Of a stretch of DNA of 8,667 nucleotides, positions 1 through 5,482 are shown piece by piece. Both the position numbers and the translations under genes were made by a program. How positions within the stretch are numbered: position 1 is the first letter of the stretch; each line of letters begins with the position of its first letter. Origin of the DNA: Chloroflexota bacterium (GTDB lineage: Bacteria; Chloroflexota; Limnocylindria; Limnocylindrales; CSP1-4); the NCBI GenBank assembly GCA_021789355.1, contig JAJYJR010000232.1, positions 1 through 8,667 of the forward strand, given 5' to 3'. The notes below the pieces were generated by a model, which had not been told where the DNA came from, ran no database searches, and saw only the letters and a list, made by a program, of their open reading frames with translations.

Positions 1-126
1 GTGCTCCTGCGCCTCGGGCTCCTGTGTATCGCCCTGGCCGCGGCGCTCGCCGCGACCCTCGTCGGCGTCCTCGCCGCGCTCGTGCTCGCGGGCTCGCTCG
101 CGCTGCTCCGGCGAGTCGCCGGCTGA
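1..126 (+). CDS. C-terminal stub of a membrane protein, or a 41-aa small membrane protein
   Basis: Frame 1 is open from the window edge to a TGA at 124-126. It reads as about 41 residues, almost all Leu, Ala, Val, Gly and Ile, ending LLRRVAG. That is long enough for one long or two short membrane helices with a basic cytoplasmic tail. Base 1 is the G of a GTG, so this could be a complete small protein. It could equally be the last part of a longer gene cut by the window; no ribosome binding site can be seen because the upstream DNA is missing. The stop is only 6 nt before the ATG of the J-domain gene, so the two are probably co-transcribed. No family can be named. Confidence 0.45.
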   Translation: MLLRLGLLCIALAAALAATLVGVLAALVLAGSLALLRRVAG

Positions 127-132
127 TTTCGG

Positions 133-687
133 ATGACCGGAACGGACCCCTGGCGCATCCTGGGTATCAGCCGTGGTGCCGACCCCACCGCCATCCGGGC
201 CGCCTACCATCGCGAAGCGCTCCGACACCATCCGGACCGCGGGGGCGACGCCCGTCGCATGGCCGCGATCAATCGCGCATACGCGGCCCTACGAAGTGCC
301 AGTACGACTCGGCCGGCTTCGACCCCTGACGCGAGACGTGCCCCGGCTGCCTCGGCTCAGGGCCCTGCGGGTCGACCGCCTGCAGATCAATCGGCAGAGG
401 TCCGCCGCCAGCAGGGCATGTGCGAGCGTCGGGTCGGACAGTGGTCGCTCGTGTTCGCCGTCCTCATCGCCCTGGCCGCGTTCTGGGCGATGCGCCAGAC
501 GGAGGCCGTCCTGCTCGCGGGCGGCCTCCTCGCCGTGGTCGCGATCGCCGACCGACGCCCGTCGGGCGTCCCGTTCCACCCGGCTGAGGACACGTTGGAT
601 CTCGCCCTAGCGCTCTCCGGCTGGCTCCTCCGCCTCATGGCAAGCCCCAACCCCGATGGCTCGTCGCACATCAGCAGGCGACGGTGA
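133..687 (+). CDS. Small membrane-anchored J-domain (DnaJ-like) protein
   Basis: 184 aa. Residues 4-56 are a J domain: DPWRILGI opens helix I, IRAAYHREALRHHPDRGGD spans helix II and the loop with the diagnostic HPD (33-35), and MAAINRAYAAL is helix III. J domains stimulate ATP hydrolysis by DnaK/Hsp70. A Pro/Ala/Arg-rich linker (57-100) follows, then two hydrophobic stretches (about 104-120 and 124-140) and a short amphipathic segment (about 153-170). There is no Gly/Phe region, zinc centre or substrate-binding domain, so this is not a canonical DnaJ. It probably recruits DnaK to a membrane-bound partner. The ATG at 133 is chosen because the J domain starts right after it; the Shine-Dalgarno match is poor. 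The 3' end overlaps the convergent gene by 17 bp. It lies on the presumed mobile-element side of the window, so it may be cargo. Confidence 0.8.
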   Translation: MTGTDPWRILGISRGADPTAIRAAYHREALRHHPDRGGDARRMAAINRAYAALRSASTTRPASTPDARRAPAASAQGPAGRPPADQSAEVRRQQGMCERRVGQWSLVFAVLIALAAFWAMRQTEAVLLAGGLLAVVAIADRRPSGVPFHPAEDTLDLALALSGWLLRLMASPNPDGSSHISRRR

Positions 688-1285
688 AGCCGTGCACCGC
701 TTGGAACCGGGCGAGGGCGTCGGGCGGGACGTGCCACTCGGCGCGCGATCCGACGACTGTGCGCTCGAGGATGCCTGCTGCGCCGAGTTCGGTGAGATAG
801 CGGTCTGCTCTCCGTTGGCTGCGACCCGTGCGCGTGCCCCAAGCCCTCGCCGCGAGGCTGGGGCTGCGAACTCCACCGCGGCTTCCGGCGACGTCGTCGC
901 CGTACATGAGCGCGCACAACAGGTCGAGCTCGGCGATGAGGTCGTCGTGGACCTCGGGCTGGTAGCCCTCGATCGGCGTGGTGGTCCGTCCGAGGGACAT
1001 CGGGACCGAGGCGCCAGAGGCCGTCGCCCGCGGGCGGATCGGCGGTGGCGGGATGCGTTGCGGCATGGGCGCCGTGGACCGAGAACCGATCGGCCCCACG
1101 AGGATGAGCGTGCCATCAGGACCCTCCTGGTACCACCACCACGGATGGCCGTCGTGGCCGAGCTCGAAGAACTCGCTCCACGCGTCCTCGCCAACGACGA
1201 GGCGACGCAGCGGAACGACCGCGGCGCGGTTGAGGAACCGCATTCCGAGTTCGGCGAGGAGCGGGGCGAGGGGACGTCCGGCCAT
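671..1285 (-). CDS. Protein with predicted C-terminal winged-helix domain, possible element regulator
   Basis: 204 aa from the ATG at 1285; not a family I recognise. Residues 1-70 look like a mixed alpha/beta domain with a tryptophan run (GHPWWWYQEG) followed by TLILVGP. Residues 71-110 are a Pro-rich linker. Residues 113-195 match a winged helix: helix DDLIAELDLLCALMYGDD, then SLAARAWG, RSQRRADRYLTELGAAGIL as a recognition-type helix, and a wing around ERTVVGSRAEWHV. This suggests DNA binding, as in a transcription regulator or replication-type initiator, by inference only. A TTG at 1318 would add 11 residues, but its only Shine-Dalgarno-like run touches the codon; the ATG at 1285 has a purine-rich GGACGAG about 8 nt upstream. 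An in-frame stop lies just before 1318. It is divergent from the 58-aa gene, with repeat-rich DNA between, and its stop overlaps the J-domain gene. Confidence 0.6.
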   Translation of the reverse strand: MAGRPLAPLLAELGMRFLNRAAVVPLRRLVVGEDAWSEFFELGHDGHPWWWYQEGPDGTLILVGPIGSRSTAPMPQRIPPPPIRPRATASGASVPMSLGRTTTPIEGYQPEVHDDLIAELDLLCALMYGDDVAGSRGGVRSPSLAARAWGTRTGRSQRRADRYLTELGAAGILERTVVGSRAEWHVPPDALARFQAVHGFTVAC

Positions 1286-1337
1286 TGCCGATGCTCGTCC
1301 GTCGCGATCAGGCCGCAAGTCCTACCCGCGTCCGTGC

Positions 1338-1451
1338 GTGAGCGCCTTGCGCGCAAGGTGGCATGCACAAGGCGCCCCCGTTTCAGGCGTGACACCCGGC
1401 GCAGCGGAACCCGCATGGTGCGGGCGTGCACCGCTTCCGTGAGCGCCTCAC
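1338..1451. promoter_or_regulatory. Repeat-rich divergent intergenic region, candidate operator
   Basis: It lies between the winged-helix gene (minus, start 1285) and the 58-aa gene (plus, start 1520). CCTTGCGCGCAAGG at 1345-1358 is a perfect 14-bp palindrome. GCGCCTTG (1342-1349) is inverted as CAAGGCGC (1368-1375). The 10-mer GTGAGCGCCT occurs at 1338-1347 and again at 1439-1448, each followed within a few bases by TTGCGC. CCCGCA-TGG-TGCGGG (1410-1424) and GTGAG-CGC-CTCAC (1439-1451) are further perfect small inverted repeats. Several dyads between divergent genes suit a regulator-binding region. That the winged-helix protein binds here is inference. Confidence 0.35.
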
Positions 1452-1508
1452 TTGCGCATTGCAGACCCTCGCCGAACCTCCGCCAGCCCCAGGTCATGGG
1501 CTCGCAGC

Positions 1509-1512
1509 GGAG
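1509..1512 (+). promoter_or_regulatory. Ribosome binding site of the 58-aa gene
   Basis: GGAG stands 7 nt before the ATG at 1520. It decides the start: the frame is open far upstream (to about 656), but that part has no protein-like character and lies antisense to the winged-helix gene. Confidence 0.5.
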
Positions 1513-1519
1513 CACACCA

Positions 1520-1696
1520 ATGTCGTTCGTGGTGACCGATCTGGACATCAGTTCCGAGGCTCGCGCACTCGTGGATTCCATCGCGGACGAGCTCGCGGCA
1601 GTGCTGGCCTATCGCCGTGAGCGCGCGGCACGGGATGCCGCCACTGCCGACGAGAAGGTTGCCGTCGGCGTCGAGCATGTGAAGGCAGCTGCCTAA
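1520..1696 (+). CDS. 58-aa acidic protein, histone-fold-like C-terminal half
   Basis: 58 aa from an ATG preceded by GGAG at 7 nt. It carries 11 Asp/Glu against 7 Lys/Arg. It is almost all helix: SSEARALVDSIADELAAVL continues into YRRERAARDAATA, then a short extended segment EKVAVG and a final helix VEHVKAAA. This order (long helix, short strand, helix opening T/V-x-EH/ED-V) matches the second half of archaeal-type histone folds. The first histone helix is missing and the protein is acidic, so DNA wrapping is not implied. It could be a dimerising accessory protein, an antitoxin-like protein or a directionality factor for the adjacent recombinase. All of these are inference. It is convergent with the recombinase: its TAA (1694-1696) and the recombinase TAG (1695-1693) share two bases. 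Confidence 0.6.
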   Translation: MSFVVTDLDISSEARALVDSIADELAAVLAYRRERAARDAATADEKVAVGVEHVKAAA

Positions 1697-3639
1697 GCTC
1701 CTTGTGTCCCGAGCGCGCGGGAGTGTCGGGCCATGCTCAGCTCTCGTGCCCGAGTGATCGCATCGGAGGCGACGGCGTCCGGCGGGATCCGATACCGCTT
1801 GTGCCGGCCCTCTCCCGTCCGCTCGCTCGGGACCTGTCCCGTACGCACGAGCCCGAGTACGGTCCGGTAGCCCAAGCCAGTCCGCTTCGCGACTTGCGCG
1901 ATAGTCATTGGCCCATCCGCCGGTGGAAGCGGCGTAATCCTTCTGGGGGGAGGCAGGCCCGCGTGCGCCTCGACCCACCACCTGGGGATGTGGTAGCGGC
2001 CGAGTCGAGGTGCATCGGTCTTGTCCGCCGGGATGATCCCCGCGCGCAGGCAGCGGCTCACGGTGGACCTCGACCATCCCGTGGTCTCGGAGACCTCAGC
2101 TGGGCTCAGCCAGTCCCGCTCCTCGGCTCCCGCCTCCTCCCACACTCCGGCCATCCGGGCAACGAGACGTATCTCCTCGATGAGCGGTGTGTACGTGAAC
2201 GTCGGACGTCGCGTGTCCTGGTCGAGGTCTACACGGACCAGGATCCGTCGCAGGACGGGCACCAGCATCTTGACCTCGGCGGGGTCGGCAGGCTGGGCTG
2301 GCAGGATCTCGGCGAGGTGCGATAGCAGTTGCCGCTGCTCCGACAGGCCGGTGATCACCAGCTCGGGAGGGTCGTTCGGGATCTCGGCGAGGCGGGCGCG
2401 CAAATCCCGGATCTGGGCCCGATACTCCTCCTCGGTAAGCCCGTCCGCGTCGAACTTGACGTTCGCCTTCTGGATCAGCCGCTGGATCTCCTTTCGATTC
2501 CTCTGGTTTCGCTCGACCTCCCGGTGCCGCCTCGGAGTCCTGCTCGCCTTCTCGATTCGGGCGATCTGCTCATCGTTGAAGGCCATCTGCGAGAGGTCCC
2601 GCCGCAGCGCCGCCAGCAGCACGTCCTCGCGGACGGTCGTCCAGGCATGCTTCCTGTTCTTGGGGTTGTCACAGTCGTAGTACCGGGTCTTGTGACGATC
2701 GACCTTCTCCGAACCGGACATGCGGCTCGCGCAGAAGGGGCAGTGCACGAGGCCACGGAAGAACCATGGCCGCCGCGCAGTGTGGGTCGGCTCTCCCCCA
2801 GGCCCCATCGATATGACCAGGTCATAGAGGTCGGCCCCGACCTGCTCCCGGTTCCGAAGGTTGGAGCGGAGGCCGTCCGGGCTGACTTCTCCCAGAAGGG
2901 CCCGCATGACGGAGCTGGATGCGAGTCCGAGCTTCCGCCCGATCTGGCGCCATGACCACCGAGCGGCGCGCAGCTGGTAGGCCTCCCGCAGCACGGCCAT
3001 CGACCGGGGCCCATCACTCTCGTCGGGGACGAAGAAGCTCTTCTTGCGAGCCGCCGCCCGTTCTTCCGCCTCGGTGTAGTTCTTCACGTAGTCGAGGCGT
3101 CGCCAACCGAGCGGGTCCTTCCCCCACGCCACGCCGCGCTGGCGTGCCTCCGTGATCGCCTTCGACGCCGTCTCGGCAGTATGGTCAGCTTGGTACTTGG
3201 CGAATTCGGCGATGTTCGACAGGAGCGTCCAGTACATTGGCATCCACGGCACGAGCCATCGCTGCGCGTCCGCCAGGACCAGGACTCCTTGCTCCTTGAG
3301 GCGGTTCACCAAGGTGAGGACTCGCCCCGGATCGTCGCGGTTGAAACGATCCCAGTCCCCAACAAGTACGGCCTTGATCTTGCCCGCCTCGGTCAGCTCG
3401 ATCGCACGCTCGATGCCCGGTCGCCGCTTGGCCTTCCGACCCGAGACCATCCTCTCGGACACGATCTCGTACGGCTGGAGAGAGAAGTACTCGCAGCCGT
3501 TGCGCAGGGCTGTGTCCTGCCACTCCTCGGTCCAGACGACAGCGGCTTCCGGACGTGGCGAGTAGCGTTTCAGCAGCAGCGCAGGGTATGGACCAGGGCC
3601 ACCGAGGAAGCGCTGCATCTCGGTCCGAATGTCGGTCAT
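1693..3639 (-). CDS. Large serine recombinase/integrase with two extra C-terminal HTH domains
   Basis: 648 aa. The N-terminal resolvase-type catalytic domain is about residues 18-165. RYS (25-27) stands where the family has R-V-S, making S27 the likely nucleophile. SG and RRPG at 66-75 and DWDRFNRD (95-102) supply the conserved Asp/Arg residues. A recombinase domain follows (about 168-290, GVAWGKDPLGWRR), then a zinc ribbon (C300-x2-C303, C323, with H331 as possible fourth ligand) and a charged coiled coil (about 360-420). Unusually, residues 509-560 and 577-630 each form an excisionase/MerR-like helix-turn-helix (WLSPAEVSETTGWSRSTVSR; MTIAQVAKRTGLGYRTVLGL). It should catalyse site-specific integration and excision via a serine-DNA link. 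The ATG at 3639 is about 60 bp from the presumed attachment junction. Codon use looks less GC-biased than in the host genes to the right, consistent with transfer. Confidence 0.93.
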   Translation of the reverse strand: MTDIRTEMQRFLGGPGPYPALLLKRYSPRPEAAVVWTEEWQDTALRNGCEYFSLQPYEIVSERMVSGRKAKRRPGIERAIELTEAGKIKAVLVGDWDRFNRDDPGRVLTLVNRLKEQGVLVLADAQRWLVPWMPMYWTLLSNIAEFAKYQADHTAETASKAITEARQRGVAWGKDPLGWRRLDYVKNYTEAEERAAARKKSFFVPDESDGPRSMAVLREAYQLRAARWSWRQIGRKLGLASSSVMRALLGEVSPDGLRSNLRNREQVGADLYDLVISMGPGGEPTHTARRPWFFRGLVHCPFCASRMSGSEKVDRHKTRYYDCDNPKNRKHAWTTVREDVLLAALRRDLSQMAFNDEQIARIEKASRTPRRHREVERNQRNRKEIQRLIQKANVKFDADGLTEEEYRAQIRDLRARLAEIPNDPPELVITGLSEQRQLLSHLAEILPAQPADPAEVKMLVPVLRRILVRVDLDQDTRRPTFTYTPLIEEIRLVARMAGVWEEAGAEERDWLSPAEVSETTGWSRSTVSRCLRAGIIPADKTDAPRLGRYHIPRWWVEAHAGLPPPRRITPLPPADGPMTIAQVAKRTGLGYRTVLGLVRTGQVPSERTGEGRHKRYRIPPDAVASDAITRARELSMARHSRALGTQGA

Positions 3640-3646
3640 CGGTCGC

Positions 3647-3692
3647 CTATCCTACCATCACATCCGGATAGTTTAGGTAGATTTCGCATATG
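3647..3692. repeat. Interleaved inverted repeats at the element end, candidate attachment-site arm
   Basis: CTATCC (3647-3652) is inverted as GGATAG (3666-3671), and CTACC (3652-3656) as GGTAG (3676-3680), so the two dyads interleave. ATCCGGAT (3662-3669) and CATATG (3687-3692) are perfect palindromes. Bases 3651-3700 hold 28 A/T of 50, clearly richer than the flanks. Serine integrase sites carry imperfect dyads bound by the recombinase and zinc-ribbon domains, so this is plausibly the phage-type half of the hybrid site. It also forms the recombinase leader and may allow autoregulation. Confidence 0.4.
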
Positions 3693-3705
3693 TTACAGGC
3701 GTCTA
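3685..3705. other. Probable attachment-site junction (element/host boundary)
   Basis: To the right, from about 3698, the sequence reads without a break as a conserved part of an ABC-2 permease (GVYYSVDILPGWMQ). To the left, the same frame loses any resemblance within one or two codons and hits TAG at 3674-3676. The crossover therefore lies at about 3695-3702. No direct-repeat partner is present in the window, so the core bases cannot be fixed. Confidence 0.5.
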
Positions 3706-3943
3706 CTACAGCGTGGACATCCTGCCCGGCTGGATGCAGGTGGTCTCGCGCTTCTCGCCGGCGACCTACGTGCTCGACGCCGTGCGGCAGGGGCTCGTGG
3801 ATGACGTGCCCGCCACGTCGCTCCTGGGCGACGCGTGGCCGCTCGTCGCGATGGGAATCGTGCTGATCCCCGCCGGCCTGTGGGTCTTCGGGCGCGCCGA
3901 GCGCTACGCCAAGCGCACCGGCCGCCTCAAGCGGGTCGGCTGA
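3698..3943 (+). pseudogene. 3' remnant of an ABC-2 type transporter permease gene
   Basis: This frame encodes about 81 residues matching the C-terminal end of ABC-2 type permeases: GVYYSVDILPGWMQ is the loop after the second-last helices, SPATYVLDAVRQGLVDDVP the conserved stretch after it, and WPLVAMGIVLIPAGLWVFG the final membrane helix, ending in a basic tail. Complete family members are usually about 250-280 aa, so roughly the first two thirds are missing. An in-frame TAG at 3674 blocks reading from the left; a GTG at 3713 is the first possible start but leaves a non-functional stub. The gene was most likely split by integration of the element to its left. The paired ATP-binding subunit is not in the window. 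The remnant ends 3 bp before rsgA, which probably belonged to the same transcript. Confidence 0.8.
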
Positions 3944-3946
3944 CCG

Positions 3947-5041
3947 ATGGGTGACGTGATCGGTCCCCTGACGTGCGCTGCCTGGGGCTGGGACGAGGCC
4001 TGGGAGTCGGCATTCGCGCCGTTCGCCCTGTCCGGCCTCGCCCCGGCCCGGGTCGTGGCGCAGCACCGCGGCCGCTGGATCCTCGTCGGCGAGGGTGGCG
4101 ACCGCGGCGAGGTCGGCGCGGTGCCGACCGGCCGGCTCCGCCGCGAGGCGGGGGATGGGCAACTGCCCGCGGTGGGCGATTGGGTGGGGCACCTGCCACC
4201 CGTGCACGACGGCGACGCGCGCATCGACGCCGTGCTGCCGCGCCGCTCGGCGTTCCTCCGCCGCGCGCCCGGGTCGCGTGCCGGTTCGCAGGTGATTGCG
4301 GCCAACATCGACACGCTCTTCGTCGCCACGTCGCTCAACGCCGAGCTCAACCCGCGTCGTCTCGAGCGGTACATCACCATGGCCCGGCAGTCGGGTGCCG
4401 AGCCCGTCGTCGTGCTCACCAAGGCCGACCTGCCGGCCTGCTCCTCCCGTGGCGCGGGGGATCTGTCCCGGGACCTGGGCGTGCCGGTCGCGACCGTGAG
4501 CGCGCGGAGCGGGAGCGGGCTCGACGACCTGTCGCCCTGGCTGATCGCGGGCCGCACCGTCGCGCTCGTCGGCTCGTCGGGCGTCGGCAAGTCCACGCTC
4601 CTCAACCGGCTGGCGGGTGCGGAGCTCATGGCGACGCGCGAGATCCGCGAGGACGACGCCCGCGGCCGCCATACCACGACGCACCGCGAGCTGTTCCGCC
4701 TCGCCACCGGCGTGCTCGTGCTCGACACGCCCGGCATGCGCGAGTTCGGCGTCTGGGACGCGGACGAGGGGCTGGACGAGACCTTCGCCGACATCGCCGA
4801 TCTCGCGTCGCGCTGTCGCTTCGCCGACTGCCGCCACGAGCGGGAGCCGGGCTGCGCGGTCATGGGGGCCATCACGGAGGGCTCGCTCGATCCGGGTCGG
4901 CTGCGGAGCTATCGGCGCCTGGGCCGGGAGCTGGCCGATCAGCCGTCGGCCCCGGAGCTGCGCGAGCGACAGCGCCAGTTCTCGAAGGTCGTGCGCCGGA
5001 TCTCGGCCGAGCACATGGCGCGCCGGATCTACAGGGGCTGA
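3947..5041 (+). CDS. rsgA: Ribosome small subunit-dependent GTPase A
   Basis: 364 aa, normal length. RsgA (YjeQ) binds the maturing 30S subunit in the cytoplasm, checks the decoding centre and, on GTP hydrolysis, releases the assembly factor RbfA. An N-terminal OB-like region (about 30-105) precedes a circularly permuted GTPase: G4 TKAD (158-161) and a G5-like SARSGSG come before the P-loop GSSGVGKST (209-217), switch RHTTT (241-245) and G3 DTPGM (260-264). The C-terminal zinc knuckle is C290, C295, H297, C303, followed by a basic helical tail. All key residues are present. The ATG at 3947 follows the permease-remnant stop by 3 nt; the Shine-Dalgarno is weak, suggesting translational coupling in the original arrangement. 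After the insertion upstream it must rely on another promoter, which I cannot identify. Confidence 0.96.
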   Translation: MGDVIGPLTCAAWGWDEAWESAFAPFALSGLAPARVVAQHRGRWILVGEGGDRGEVGAVPTGRLRREAGDGQLPAVGDWVGHLPPVHDGDARIDAVLPRRSAFLRRAPGSRAGSQVIAANIDTLFVATSLNAELNPRRLERYITMARQSGAEPVVVLTKADLPACSSRGAGDLSRDLGVPVATVSARSGSGLDDLSPWLIAGRTVALVGSSGVGKSTLLNRLAGAELMATREIREDDARGRHTTTHRELFRLATGVLVLDTPGMREFGVWDADEGLDETFADIADLASRCRFADCRHEREPGCAVMGAITEGSLDPGRLRSYRRLGRELADQPSAPELRERQRQFSKVVRRISAEHMARRIYRG

Positions 5042-5330
5042 CCATCCGCGAGTCGCGCGGCGGTGCCCCGTTGGCGTGACCGCGGGCCCGACGACCGTCA
5101 GGGGATCGCCGGCAGCCCCGTCAGCGACAGCCCGTACAGCGTTCCGGAGCCCTGGATCGGCGATCCGCCGTCGGCCGTGAGCCAACCACCGCCGAGTGAG
5201 GGCGCGGCACCCACGATGAGCGACGGGAGCCCACGAATCACCGCATCGGTCGGAGCTCCCTGCCGCGCACGCAGAGCGGCCCGGCTGCCTCGCGATCGAG
5301 CGGCGTCGTGCGCTGAAGGCCGATGGGGGC

Positions 5331-5360
5331 GCGCATGCCGGTGCGGCACCGGTCATGCGC
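5331..5360. repeat. GC-rich hairpin, possible rsgA terminator or pgi leader element
   Basis: GCGCATGCCGGTGC (5331-5344) pairs with GCACCGGTCATGCGC (5346-5360). This gives about 13 bp with a single bulged T at 5353 and a loop of about 3 nt. There is no T-run after it on the plus strand, so intrinsic termination of the classic type is not shown. Confidence 0.45.
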
Positions 5361-5399
5361 CGGCGGTGCGACCATGGACGACGCATGGGCCCGAAGACA

Positions 5400-5433
5400 G
5401 CGTCCCCGCGCCCCGGCGGGGGGGCGGGGACGC
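5400..5433. repeat. Strong GC hairpin upstream of pgi
   Basis: The arms 5400-5414 and 5419-5433 form 15 pairs with one G-G mismatch (5410/5423) around a GGCG loop. It ends 49 nt before the pgi start. A smaller dyad, CGGCCG-TCGTCG-CGGCCG (5440-5457), follows at once. There is no T-tract. It could be a terminator typical of GC-rich genomes, a transcript-stabilising stem or a leader element for pgi. Confidence 0.5.
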
Positions 5434-5470
5434 GACCGGCGGCCGTCGTCGCGGCCGGGACCGCCAGCAT

Positions 5471-5475
5471 GGGAG
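5471..5475 (+). promoter_or_regulatory. Ribosome binding site deciding the pgi start
   Basis: GGGAG lies 7 nt before the GTG at 5483. It supports that codon over the long upstream open frame (from 5063), which has no protein-like character. Confidence 0.65.
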
Positions 5476-5482
5476 CGCAGCA

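Larger units (their letters stand above)
5042..5482. other. Non-coding stretch between rsgA and pgi
   Basis: 441 bp without a convincing gene. The plus frame is open through to pgi but reads as Arg/Pro/Gly-rich noise. The right two fifths carry the hairpins listed separately. On the minus strand, about 5098-5250 has an open frame with protein-like composition (for example [20 protein letters not shown]) ending in TGA at 5100-5098; it could be a decayed gene end. No tRNA or rRNA is seen. Confidence 0.5.

Noticed and set aside
656..1519. Upstream extension of the 58-aa frame on the plus strand
   Set aside because: It is antisense to the winged-helix gene with no recognisable protein pattern; a good ribosome binding site supports the start at 1520.
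607..1581. Alternative minus frame of 324 codons over the winged-helix gene
   Set aside because: Ser/Arg-rich shadow frame overlapping both convergent neighbours, without domain-like sequence.
3713..3943. An intact 76-aa gene starting at GTG 3713
   Set aside because: The sequence is plainly the tail of a permease and is already in register before the GTG (GVYYS). It is better explained as a truncated remnant.
5063..5482. N-terminal extension of pgi (frame open from 5063)
   Set aside because: The extra 140 residues are Arg/Pro/Gly noise crossing two strong hairpins. The GTG at 5483 has a well-placed GGGAG and gives the usual family length.
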